A stretch of DNA of 64,000 nucleotides from Zhihengliuella sp. ISTPL4 (GTDB taxonomy: Bacteria > Actinomycetota > Actinomycetes > Actinomycetales > Microbacteriaceae). Below the pieces are notes generated by a model, which saw nothing but the letters and a program-made list of their open reading frames with translations, ran no database searches and was not told the origin of the DNA. The stretch is from assembly GCF_002848265.1 (NCBI RefSeq), contig NZ_CP025422.1, positions 124,001-188,000 on the forward strand, written 5' to 3'. This document shows, piece by piece, positions 1-7,900 of this stretch; position 1 is the stretch's first letter, and every line of letters starts with the position of its first letter. The position numbers and the translations under genes are program-made.

Positions 1-14
1 GCCGAGGAGGCCGC

Positions 15-623
15 ATGACCGCCGCCGACACCGTGCTCCGGCACGATGACGCCCCCTATCCCGACGCCTTCACCCGCGCCGAGGTCGGCTGGACGCCGCA
101 CCTCGCGCCGCTGGCGGAGGAGGATCTCACCCCGCGGCATCTCGACGGCCTCGTCGACGCCGCCCGCGCGAAGAACGAGTACTTCCGGCTGCTCGCGCGC
201 GACCCCGAGGTGCTCCGCGCGCGCACCCTCGTCGACAAGGACATCTTCTACAACACCGCGGAGGGGCTTCCCCGCGCTGAGCGGGAGCTCGCCGCGACGG
301 CCGCCTCTCGGCGCAACGGCTGCGTGTTCTGCGCCTCCGTGCACTCCCGGTTCGCGGCGCACCACGGCAAGCGGCCGGAGGACGTCGATGCACTCCTCGC
401 CGAGGGCGTGGACGCGGATCTCGGGGAGCGCTGGAACGCGATCGTCGCCGCCGCGGTCGCGCTGACCGACACGCCCCGCGCGTTCGGTCCCGCGCATATC
501 GCGCGCCTCCGTGCGGCCGGACTGGACGATCTTGAGATCGCGGACGTCGTGCACGGCGCGGCCTTCTTCAACTGGGCGAACCGGCTGATGCTCTCGCTCG
601 GCCGCGCCGTCGCTCCCGCCTGA
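15..623 (+). CDS. Alkylhydroperoxidase (AhpD/CMD-like) domain protein
   Basis: A 202-residue protein of the carboxymuconolactone decarboxylase/AhpD fold, the group often annotated as peroxidase-related or 'alkylhydroperoxidase domain protein'. The redox motif C103-x2-C106 with H110 (NGCVFCASVH) is the catalytic signature of AhpD-like thiol peroxidases, so a cytosolic peroxide-reducing or related thiol-redox role is likely; the substrate cannot be read. The ATG at 15 follows a good GAGGAGG ribosome site, and such genes commonly sit directly behind a partner CMD-domain gene, which would lie left of the window. The last 68 coding and following bases recur at 2662, and the stop codon lies in a terminator hairpin. 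Family confidence is high; precise role is open. Confidence 0.85.
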   Translation: MTAADTVLRHDDAPYPDAFTRAEVGWTPHLAPLAEEDLTPRHLDGLVDAARAKNEYFRLLARDPEVLRARTLVDKDIFYNTAEGLPRAERELAATAASRRNGCVFCASVHSRFAAHHGKRPEDVDALLAEGVDADLGERWNAIVAAAVALTDTPRAFGPAHIARLRAAGLDDLEIADVVHGAAFFNWANRLMLSLGRAVAPA

Positions 624-640
624 CCTCGCAGGCGGTCAGG
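536..640 (+). repeat. Direct repeat copy A (3' end of the AhpD-like gene plus terminator)
   Basis: Bases 536-603 are identical to 2662-2729, and 604-640 match 2730-2765 imperfectly with one base missing in the second copy. The copies are in direct orientation 2126 bp apart and enclose the sigma factor/CU044_5270 pair. The repeat includes the gene end and its hairpin. Confidence 0.95.
619..640 (+). terminator. Hairpin overlapping the AhpD-like stop codon
   Basis: CCTGACC and GGTCAGG form a perfect 7-bp stem around an 8-base loop. The TGA stop (621-623) lies in the left arm. There is no T-tract, as is usual for actinobacterial terminators. Confidence 0.6.
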
Positions 641-717
641 CCCAGCCAGCTGCCCAGCCAGCTCTTCGGAGGACGTCACCAGAGACGTCGACCCACCGTG
701 AGGTTCACGGTCGTGCC

Positions 718-1860
718 CTATTCGTCGCAGGTTGCGATATCGGTGGGCGCGGCATCGACGACCGAGGTCGTCACGGTCGTCCAGCTCGTCGTCGTCCCCG
801 CGGGGAAGCTGGCGAACGCGGTGAGTGTGACTTCGCGTTCGCCGATGTACCGCCCGGTATCGGGGTCGATGATGATGTCGTATTGGACATGGTTCGTCGG
901 TTCGAACCGGCCGATCGCGATCCCGGTGGTGCCGTTCAAGGTCGCTTGCTGATCCGTGATCGTCACTCCCGGGATCAGCGCGGCTGCTTTGTACAGCGCT
1001 GCCCGGAACTCGGCGGGCGCGGTCCCTCGCTCGAGAGCGCTCGTGATCCACTCGAGCGCCTGTCCGTCGCGAGACTGCCCGGAGGTGCCGTTCAGCTCGT
1101 GGATCTTGCTGAGGAGCTCGGCCGGGTCGCGCGGGAGGGCGTCGTCGTCGACTCTCGCGGCCGTCATGGTCCGATACCCCGCCAGGCTGTGCCCATCGGG
1201 GCCGATCCCTCCAGGGAATCGCCGGATGACGCTCGAATCGGCCGGGTAGAAGTTCACTGCCTGTTCGCTGGCGAAAGCCTCGGACCTGGGACCGAAGGTC
1301 TGCAGTGGCCACCGTCCGCATTGGATCCATACCCAGTCGTCGTCACGATCAGCGGGCACATAGAGTTCGTCGTGGTAGCCGTCGATCATGGAAACGTCGC
1401 CTTCCGTCACCGTGTTTCCGTTGTTCGCTCTGATCTTCTCGGCATCCGCTTCGAGAGTTCCGACGGCACCGAAAGCGCCGTCGGTGCGAACGAACAGGTA
1501 CTGCCCCGGTCCGACGGCCGGGTCGCTGACCTCCATGGTCGCGAGCGCTGCAGAGTGGAGCGCACTCGCCGCGGCGGGATCGGCTCCGCCATTCCACTCG
1601 GCGACGCCCAGAACGTCTGTGGCCACCAGCGCGGCCACGAGACCTGCGGCGCCCAGCATGGAGAATCCAGCCCACGCAAACGTGCGTCGACGTGTCGGCG
1701 CGGGACGAAACCTCGTGTTGTCCCCCAGGTGCGAGAAAAGCGCCACAGCCATTTCGCCGCCGATGCGTTCGGCGAGAGCGTCTCGTCCGCGCGTCAGCGC
1801 CGCGGCGCTCGGTGCACGGGAATCGTCACGCGTGCTGCGGAGCAGCGTCAGCTCGTCCAT
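718..1860 (-). CDS. CU044_5270 family membrane protein
   Basis: A 380-residue protein with a cytosolic N-terminal part (about 60 residues), one membrane helix at about 61-82 (FAWAGFSMLGAAGLVAALVA) and a large extracytoplasmic C-terminal domain. This architecture and the position directly behind an ECF sigma gene are typical of the CU044_5270 family, whose function is unknown. The start chosen is the ATG at 1860 (MDELTLLRS), which overlaps the sigma gene end by 35 bp and so implies translational coupling; the longer open frame upstream reads through the sigma gene and is not credible. By position it could act as the membrane-bound controller of the sigma factor, but no zinc-anti-sigma motif is visible, so this is inference. 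Confidence 0.75.
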   Translation of the reverse strand: MDELTLLRSTRDDSRAPSAAALTRGRDALAERIGGEMAVALFSHLGDNTRFRPAPTRRRTFAWAGFSMLGAAGLVAALVATDVLGVAEWNGGADPAAASALHSAALATMEVSDPAVGPGQYLFVRTDGAFGAVGTLEADAEKIRANNGNTVTEGDVSMIDGYHDELYVPADRDDDWVWIQCGRWPLQTFGPRSEAFASEQAVNFYPADSSVIRRFPGGIGPDGHSLAGYRTMTAARVDDDALPRDPAELLSKIHELNGTSGQSRDGQALEWITSALERGTAPAEFRAALYKAAALIPGVTITDQQATLNGTTGIAIGRFEPTNHVQYDIIIDPDTGRYIGEREVTLTAFASFPAGTTTSWTTVTTSVVDAAPTDIATCDE

Positions 1861-2419
1861 GATCCGTCTCCTGTTCGATCGAGGTGAGGGCGGCTGCGCG
1901 ACGGAGCTTCCGTCGCGCCCGGTTGAGTCGTGAGCGCACGGTGCCGACGGGCACCTGCATCGCCTGAGCGATCGCCGCATAGTCGAGATCTCCCCACGCA
2001 TAGAGCAGCAGCGTGTCTCGGTCCGCAGCCGGCAGACGTCGAAGTGCTTTCGTCAACCGGTGGGTGAGCCGCTCCGCATCGATGCGCGCTCCCGCTTGCT
2101 CGATGAAGTCCGGCGCGACCTGAGCGGCGAGATCCGCTGACATCCCCTTCCACGCGATCGCCTCCACACGGGCATGCTTGCGCATGAGCCGGGTTGCGAT
2201 CCCGAGCAGCCACGGCCTCGCGCTCCGCACGGTGACGTCGTACGCCGCACGTCGGTCGAAGGCCACAAGAAACGTCTCGGACATCACGTCATCCGCCGCG
2301 TGGTCACCCAAACGCTGGGCGGCGTAGCGATACACCGACGTCGAATGGCGCTCATACAGCGCCTGGAAGACAGCCGGATCGTGGATCGAGCGTTCAATCA
2401 CCTCGTTATCGGGGCTCAC
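1826..2419 (-). CDS. ECF-type RNA polymerase sigma factor
   Basis: A 197-residue sigma-70 family factor. Region 2 is visible near residues 17-60 (VFQALYERH, DDVMSETFLVAFDRR) and the region 4 helix-turn-helix near 130-180 (LRRLPAADRDTLLL, DYAAIAQAMQVPVGTVRSRLNRARRKL). It should direct core polymerase to a small promoter set. GTG start at 2419. It overlaps the downstream membrane protein gene by 35 bp. A candidate own promoter lies at 2424-2452. The pair sits between direct repeats, so it may be a mobile regulatory cassette. Family assignment is secure; target genes and inducing signal are unknown. Confidence 0.9.
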   Translation of the reverse strand: MSPDNEVIERSIHDPAVFQALYERHSTSVYRYAAQRLGDHAADDVMSETFLVAFDRRAAYDVTVRSARPWLLGIATRLMRKHARVEAIAWKGMSADLAAQVAPDFIEQAGARIDAERLTHRLTKALRRLPAADRDTLLLYAWGDLDYAAIAQAMQVPVGTVRSRLNRARRKLRRAAALTSIEQETDHGRADAAPQHA

Positions 2420-2423
2420 GTCC

Positions 2424-2452
2424 GTATTGCTCGATTCCGCTGATTCGGTTCA
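2424..2452 (-). promoter_or_regulatory. Candidate promoter of the ECF sigma gene
   Basis: On the minus strand TGAACC (2452-2447), a 17-base spacer and CAATAC (2429-2424) precede the GTG start by 4 bases. The AAC-containing -35 is typical of ECF-recognised promoters, so autoregulation is possible. Weak evidence from one site. Confidence 0.3.
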
Positions 2453-2661
2453 CACCAATATCGCAGCACGCGGAGCAGTAGCGCGGCACCTGGGGTTCTC
2501 GGCAAGCTGATCATCGACGCCGTGAGCAGCTGACACTCCGAGACCGGGGCCAACCGAAAACGGCTGCCACGCCCCAGTTGGGCCGGCGGATGCGCGACTC
2601 TTCGTGCCATCCCTTTTGTACGGGCGTTCGCTCGTCCGCCACCGCGCGAGTCAGGGCCGTC
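2453..2661. other. Intergenic stretch without recognisable gene
   Basis: No open frame with coding character, no tRNA and no clear hairpin was seen here. It lies between the sigma factor promoter and the second copy of the AhpD 3' end, and belongs to the segment bounded by the direct repeats. Confidence 0.4.
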
Positions 2662-2748
2662 GATCGCGGACGTCGTGCACGGCGCGGCCTTCTTCAACTG
2701 GGCGAACCGGCTGATGCTCTCGCTCGGCCACCCCGTCCCCCCGCCTGA
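2662..2748 (+). pseudogene. Remnant of the AhpD-like gene (3' end only)
   Basis: Bases 2662-2729 equal 536-603 exactly and encode the same 22-residue C-terminal stretch (DVVHGAAFF, NRLMLSLG). One base is missing relative to copy A after 2729, so the ancestral TGA at 2746-2748 is out of frame. No 5' part exists upstream. It is a fragment left by a duplication or insertion event, not a functional gene. Confidence 0.85.
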
Positions 2749-2765
2749 CCGCGCGGGCGGTCAGG
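2662..2765 (+). repeat. Direct repeat copy B
   Basis: Second copy of 536-640, including the hairpin CCTGACC / GGTCAGG at 2744-2765. The right arm of this hairpin contains the stop codon of the minus-strand gene that ends at 2761, so in the ancestral arrangement the AhpD gene and that gene probably converged on one shared terminator. Confidence 0.9.
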
Positions 2766-3045
2766 GTTTCCTGGGCGCGACGGGACCCGTCGAACGCCGT
2801 GTGCGGGCCGACGCCCGACGCTCTGTCAGGCTCGAGCCGGTGAGGAACGCGAGGAGACCGATCAGCAGATACGCGGACAGTTCTTCCAGGTCAGCGGTAC
2901 TGCTTCCGCCCCAGACGGAAATCCCCAGCACCGAGAACCAGGCGACGACGGCCAGGACGGCCAACGTGGTGCCCAGCTTCGGGCCGACTCGCCCGACGAT
3001 CGCACCGAGGGCGAAGAGAGCTGCTCCCACTGTGGCGTAGATCAT
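2761..3045 (-). CDS. Small integral membrane protein, unknown function
   Basis: A 94-residue hydrophobic protein with about three membrane helices (residues 1-18, 24-46 and 56-72) and a basic, Ser/Thr/Arg-rich C-terminal tail. The ATG at 3045 was chosen over the longer frame because AGGAGTGAG lies right before it. It begins 7 bases after the stop of the secreted-protein gene, so the two form an operon. No family is recognised. By analogy with secreted protein plus small membrane protein pairs it might be an immunity, export or anchoring partner; this is inference only. Confidence 0.65.
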   Translation of the reverse strand: MIYATVGAALFALGAIVGRVGPKLGTTLAVLAVVAWFSVLGISVWGGSSTADLEELSAYLLIGLLAFLTGSSLTERRASARTRRSTGPVAPRKP

Positions 3046-3052
3046 CTCACTC

Positions 3053-3910
3053 CTAACAGTCCCTGAACCACGGCCACCATATGCCCGCGGGTCCGCCGAC
3101 ACCGACGACGTAATGGATAGAAACGCATTTGCCTCCGGCGAGGTTTGCGGTGCTGAAGCCGGCAACCGTCGTGCACGCGATCTGGAGAGCCTTCGCGAAT
3201 GGAACCGGTGATTTACTCAGCACGGCCGCGCACGTGGCGTAAGTCGCGACGGCCGCTACGCTCTCCGTCTTATTCAGATGGACCTGAATATACGGACCAA
3301 AGAAGTTAACAGTCGGATCGGCGACCACGGGGAACGAAGCTCCGGTGGTGTCCACGATCTGAGTGAGCGTTGATCCGGACACTTCATAATGAGTAGGCAA
3401 CGAACGGCCGTCAGCATCGACTGCCCAAGGCGCGTCGATGCCGCCGAGGAAGCTCGTGGCGTTCGAGATACTCACTGTCCCGTTGTCGAGGAGGGTCAAC
3501 CGGATGTCGTGTTCGAAGGTCCACTCGGGCGGCCCATCGGTCGTGGAGTCAAGGATCGCCGCGAACCGCGTCTTTCGATCGTCCGGATGGCTGACCGCAT
3601 ACGTAACGGAAGAGCCGTGAGCGAGGGTGTACTGTCCGGACCTTGAGATCGAGCCGCTTCCGGTGGCGTCGCCCAGCGAAACTCGAAGGTCTCCCGCGGG
3701 TAGATCAGCAGTGATGGCTCCGCCGTTCTCGTGAAGAACCGCGGGATCGGCGTGAGTCGGCGTAGGCGCGCCGACGCCGATCATCTCCGCTTGTTCAAGC
3801 ATGCTCTCGACCGCGTCATTATCACCCGAGCTTGCGGTAGGTGTGCCGATCGACGAGAGGATCGTGATCATCGAGACCATGATGACGCCCCCGTGTCTTG
3901 CCAGCTTCAT
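3053..3910 (-). CDS. Secreted protein of unknown function
   Basis: A 285-residue protein with a signal peptide at about 1-27 (MKLARHGGVIMVSMITILSS), then a beta-rich middle and a C-terminal part opening with VVADPTVNFFG and VHLNKTESV, followed by a helical segment with four cysteines (ATCAAV, IACTTV, GGKCV, FRDC). The VADP plus LNK(T/S)ET module recurs in secreted actinobacterial proteins of unknown function as far as I recall. ATG at 3910 has GGAGAAGCA before it. GC content is visibly lower than in neighbouring genes, consistent with transfer. Export is well supported; function is not known. Candidates are a secreted effector or bacteriocin-like protein, or an envelope protein. Confidence 0.6.
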   Translation of the reverse strand: MKLARHGGVIMVSMITILSSIGTPTASSGDNDAVESMLEQAEMIGVGAPTPTHADPAVLHENGGAITADLPAGDLRVSLGDATGSGSISRSGQYTLAHGSSVTYAVSHPDDRKTRFAAILDSTTDGPPEWTFEHDIRLTLLDNGTVSISNATSFLGGIDAPWAVDADGRSLPTHYEVSGSTLTQIVDTTGASFPVVADPTVNFFGPYIQVHLNKTESVAAVATYATCAAVLSKSPVPFAKALQIACTTVAGFSTANLAGGKCVSIHYVVGVGGPAGIWWPWFRDC

Positions 3911-4021
3911 TGCTTCTCCAATCCCTCGAGTAACCAAGACTCGCGGGTTAAAGGTAAAACATTAGAGAGCTGAATGGCTGATTCAATGCCGGTATACCGC
4001 CCGCCCTGCTGACCGCCCAAT
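3911..4021. other. Upstream region of the secreted-protein operon, AT-richer
   Basis: About 110 bases with unusually many A/T (for example GGTTAAAGGTAAAACATTAG). It should hold the promoter of the minus-strand secreted-protein operon and the 3' end region of the oxidoreductase gene. No firm -35/-10 pair could be fixed. Confidence 0.4.
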
Positions 4022-4966
4022 TCAGGGGACGAGGATGATCTTCCCCGAGGCGGCGCCGGTCTCCATGAGTTCATGGGCCCGTGCCGCCTCGGCGAGGGGC
4101 AGCTCCGGGCCGAGCTCGATGGTGAAGTCGCCCGCGGCCAGGAGGTCCACGGTCTTCTGCAGCGCCTCGGCGCGCCACCCCAGCTCCTGCGGCGTGAGCG
4201 GTTCCGGGGAGCCGCCGGAGAACGCCCGGATGCCGAAGTCGGCGGCGTCGGGACCGCGAACGATGGTCGCGATGCGGTCGCGGTCCGCGACCAGGGCGAG
4301 GGAGGTCTCGATGGCCTCGTCGGTGCCCGCACAATCCAGGACGACGGTCACGGGGGAGGGGGCCGCGGCGCGGACCCGGTCGAGCAGGCCGTCGCCGTAG
4401 GCCACGGGGATCGCGCCGAGCTCGCGGAGCTGGTCGTGCCGGGCGGGACTCGCGGTGGCGATCACGGTCGCGCCCCAGGCGACCGCGAACTGCACGGCCG
4501 CCTGGCCGACCGAGCCGGATCCCGCGTGCACGAGGAGCACGTCGTCGGCCGTCACGGCGAGCGAGCGGAGGGACTGGTAGGCGGTGCCGGCCGGGATGCC
4601 GATCGCCGCCCCCTCGGCGGCGGTGACGGCGTCCCGGAGCTTCACGAGCTTGTCGGCCTCGACCACGAGGGCGGAGGCATACGTGCCGAGCGCGTCCCGG
4701 ATCGCCACGCGGTCGCCGACCTCGAACCCGTCCACGCCCTCGCCCAGCACCTCGATCACCCCAGCGCCGTCGAAGCCGACCGGACGCGGCTCGGTGATCG
4801 GCGCGGACGGGCGCTTGCCGCCGCGGAGCTTGGCGTCGATGGGGTTGGCGCCGGCCGCCTCGATGCGCACCAGCGCCTCGCCGCGGACGGGCACGGGGTC
4901 CGGCACCTCCATCAGGTGGAGGACAGCAGGGGATCCGAACTCGGTGTAGACGATCGCGCGGGCCAT
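4022..4966 (-). CDS. NADP-dependent zinc-less alcohol dehydrogenase/quinone oxidoreductase
   Basis: A 314-residue member of the medium-chain dehydrogenase/reductase superfamily, quinone-oxidoreductase (QOR/zeta-crystallin) branch. The N-terminal GroES-like domain spans roughly 1-120 (GANPIDAKLRGG, GFDGAGVIEVLG) and the Rossmann domain follows with the nucleotide loop HAGSGSVGQAAVQ near residue 150. The catalytic-zinc ligands of true alcohol dehydrogenases are absent, so NADPH-dependent reduction of quinones or enones is expected. Starts at ATG 4966, exactly 6 bases after a TAGCCT -10 box, so the mRNA is probably leaderless. Stand-alone gene; substrate unknown. Confidence 0.85.
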   Translation of the reverse strand: MARAIVYTEFGSPAVLHLMEVPDPVPVRGEALVRIEAAGANPIDAKLRGGKRPSAPITEPRPVGFDGAGVIEVLGEGVDGFEVGDRVAIRDALGTYASALVVEADKLVKLRDAVTAAEGAAIGIPAGTAYQSLRSLAVTADDVLLVHAGSGSVGQAAVQFAVAWGATVIATASPARHDQLRELGAIPVAYGDGLLDRVRAAAPSPVTVVLDCAGTDEAIETSLALVADRDRIATIVRGPDAADFGIRAFSGGSPEPLTPQELGWRAEALQKTVDLLAAGDFTIELGPELPLAEAARAHELMETGAASGKIILVP

Positions 4967-4972
4967 GCCCTC

Positions 4973-4978
4973 AGGCTA
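4973..4978 (-). promoter_or_regulatory. -10 box (TAGCCT) of the oxidoreductase gene
   Basis: TAGCCT on the minus strand lies 6 bases before the ATG at 4966. That spacing puts the transcription start at the start codon. Confidence 0.55.
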
Positions 4979-4989
4979 CCCGGCGGGGA

Positions 4990-7900
4990 TCACTTCCCCG
5001 CGAGCGCCTTGGTGATCCGCTGCGGCGACACCGGCTGCGCGGTGCCGAGACGCTGGGCGAAGACGCTGACCCGGTACTCCTCCAGCAGCCAGCGCACCTC
5101 GACGATCGCGGGCGGAGCGTCGGGCGCGAGGGGGATCGTGCCGCCGGCGTCCGCGAACAGCACCGCCATCCGCTCGAACTCCGTCATCCGTGCGCGGTCC
5201 TTGCCCGGTTCGTTCGCCAGGGTCTTCAGCCGGTCGATCATGCCGTCGAGGTACCGGGGGAAGTGGGCGAGCCGGTCGACCCCCGCCGCCGCGACGAAGC
5301 CGGGGTGGAGCAGTCCGGAGAGCTGGGTGCGGATGTCGTTCAGCGGGCCGAGCAGCGCAAGCGCGTTCTGGGACTTGATGCCGCGCTCCACCTCTCGCGC
5401 CTTCGTGAGGATGCGCGCGACGAGGGAGACGCAGGCGAAGAGCTCGTCGACGAGCACGGCGGACACGGCGTCGCGCACCCGGGCGAACTCGGCTTCGGTG
5501 CGTACGACGCCGCGGTCCCGGCCGTCGGCGCCGCCGGTCGAGGCATCGATCACGCGACGGGCGACGGCGGCCCGGCAGTCCTCGATGAGCGCGGCCGCTG
5601 ACGGGTACGGTGAGGCGGCGAGTGCGAGCTTCTCCGCGCTGGTGAGGTGCTGCTGCACGTACGAGGACGGCGAGGGCACCGCGAGCAGGACGAGACGGAG
5701 AACGCCGTCGCGTGTGGCGGCGGCCGCGGCGTCGGGGGTCGCCTCGACCCGCACCGACACGCTCGTGCCGGCATCGACGATCGCCGGATACCCGCGGACG
5801 ACGCCGCCCGCGACCTTCGTGTCGATGACCGCCGGAAGGTCGCCGAACGTCCACGCCGTCAGCCCGGTCTGCTCGACCGGAGCGGCGGCCACGCGCTCCG
5901 CCCCGCGCGGTCCCGGTGCCTCCGCACGCCCGGGGCGCGCGATGGAGCGCGCGACGCTGCTGCGCGCGCGGTCGGAGAGCTGAGCCTGCAGCACCCGGAG
6001 ATCGCGCCCTGAGCCGACCACGCGTCCCCGCTCGTCCACGGCGCGGAAGTTCATGCGCAGGTGCGCCGGCACCCGTTCGTCGTCGAAGTCGGCGGCCGTG
6101 ACCACCTGGTTCGCGAGCGGCTGCACGAGCCGTGCGAGCGCCTCCTTGAGGGTGCGCGGGGGGAGACCGCCGTGCACCTCCGGACCCTCGTCGGCCAGCG
6201 CCGCCCCGAACTTCTCCGCCCAGTCGGCGGCGGGGACGACGTGGCGGCGGATGGCCTTGGGCAGCGCGCGCAGCAGTCCGGTGACGAGCTCGGCGCGCAG
6301 CCCCGGCACCTGCCAGTCGAAGCCGCGATCCTCGATCTGGGCGAGCAGCGGCAGCGGCAGCACGACGCTCACGCCGTCATCGGGGGCACCCGGCTCGAAC
6401 CGGTACGCGAGGCCGAGCACCTGGTCGCCCTGCGTCCATCGGGTCGGGAACTCGCGCTGGTCGGCGCGGTCCTCGTCGTCGATGAGGTCGCTTTCGCGCA
6501 TCACGAGCAGCTTCGGCGTCGTCGTCAGCGCCTCGCGCCACCACTTCTCGAACGACCGCACGTCGAACACGTCGGCGGGGATGCGCTCGTCGTAGAAGCG
6601 GAAGACGGCCTCGTCGCCGGCCAGGATGTCGCGGCGCCGCTCGCGCTCCTCGAGCTTCTCCAGGCGGCGACGGAGCTCGGCGTTGCTGCGCCAGAACGCA
6701 CTGACCCGCTTGTCGATGCGGGACGGGTCCCATTCGCCCTCGACGAGCGCATGACGCACGAAGAGCTCGCGCGAGGCGGCCCGGTCGATGCGGGCGAACT
6801 GCACGCGCCGGCGCGGGATGATCTCGACCCCGAACAGCGTGACCTTCTCGAACGCCACTGCGGCTCCAGCGTCCTTGGACCAATGCGGCTCGGTGACCTG
6901 GCGCTTCGCGAGGTCGCCGGCGAGGGGCTCGGCCCAGGCGGGGTCGATCGCGGCGACGGTGCGGGCGAAGGTGCGGGAGGTCTCCACGATCTCGGCGGCC
7001 ATGACCGCCCGGGGACTCTTCTTGCGCAGCCCGGACCCCGGGAAGATCGAGAAGCGGATACCCCGCGCGCCCCGGTACTCCGTGATCCGGCGGCGGGCGT
7101 CCTTCGCGGGAGAGTGGGCCTTCCCCGCGGGGGCGGTGCGCTCGTCGAGGACGCCGATCTGCGACAGCAGGCCGGACAGCAGCGCGCGGTGGATGGCGTC
7201 CGGATCGGCCGCGCCGCCCGGCTCCGCCCCGCGGTCGGGGTTCTTCACGAGCGTGCGCAGCTGCCTGTGCACGTCGAACCACTCGCGGACCCGCACGTAG
7301 TTGAGGTGCTCGCTGCGGCACAGCCGGCGGAACGCGCTGGACCCGAGCTCTCGCTGCTGTTCGCGCAGGTGGTTCCAGAGGTTCAGGAGGGTGAGGAAGT
7401 CGCTCGTCGGGTCCACGAAGCGCGCGTGCAGCCGGTCCGCTTCCTCGCGGCGCTCCTCGGGTCGCTCCCGCACGTCCTGGATGGACAGCCCCGCCACGAT
7501 CGCGAGCACGTCCCGCAGCACCGACGGGGTCCCCGACCCCCGCTGGGTCCCTGAGCGTGTCGAAGGGCCCGCCTCGATGAGCATCCGCGCGAACCGCGGG
7601 TCCATCGGCATCCGGGCGATGTCGCGTCCGATCCGGGTGAGCCGGGGGCCGTCGTCCGGCCCCTGCGCCGGCCGGAGGGCGCCGAGCTCGGTGAGCAGGT
7701 CGAACGCCGCCTTCACGCCCCGGGAGTCGGGTGGGGTGAGGAACGGGAACGCGGTGATGTCGCCGAAGCCCAGCGCGAGCATCTGCAGGATGACGGAGGC
7801 GAGGGAGGTGCGCAGGATCTCGGGTTCGGTGAACTCGGGACGCCGTGCGTAGTCCTCCTCGGAGTACAGGCGGATGGCGATGCCGTCACTCGTGCGGCCG

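Noticed and set aside
641..663. Doubled CCCAGCCAGCT (641-651 and 653-663) as an integration core site
   Set aside because: Too short and GC-rich to separate from slippage; it does not recur at the right boundary near 2661.
698..952. Small plus-strand open frame downstream of the AhpD-like gene
   Set aside because: Antisense to the CU044_5270 gene, no ribosome site and no known motif.
2675..3040. Plus-strand open frame beginning in the AhpD fragment
   Set aside because: Only its first 22 residues resemble anything; the rest is antisense to the small membrane protein. Treated as a pseudogene fragment.
4073..5983. Long open frame antisense to hrpA and the oxidoreductase
   Set aside because: Low-complexity Arg/Gly/Ala/Glu-rich translation caused by high GC; it crosses two real genes and has no motif.
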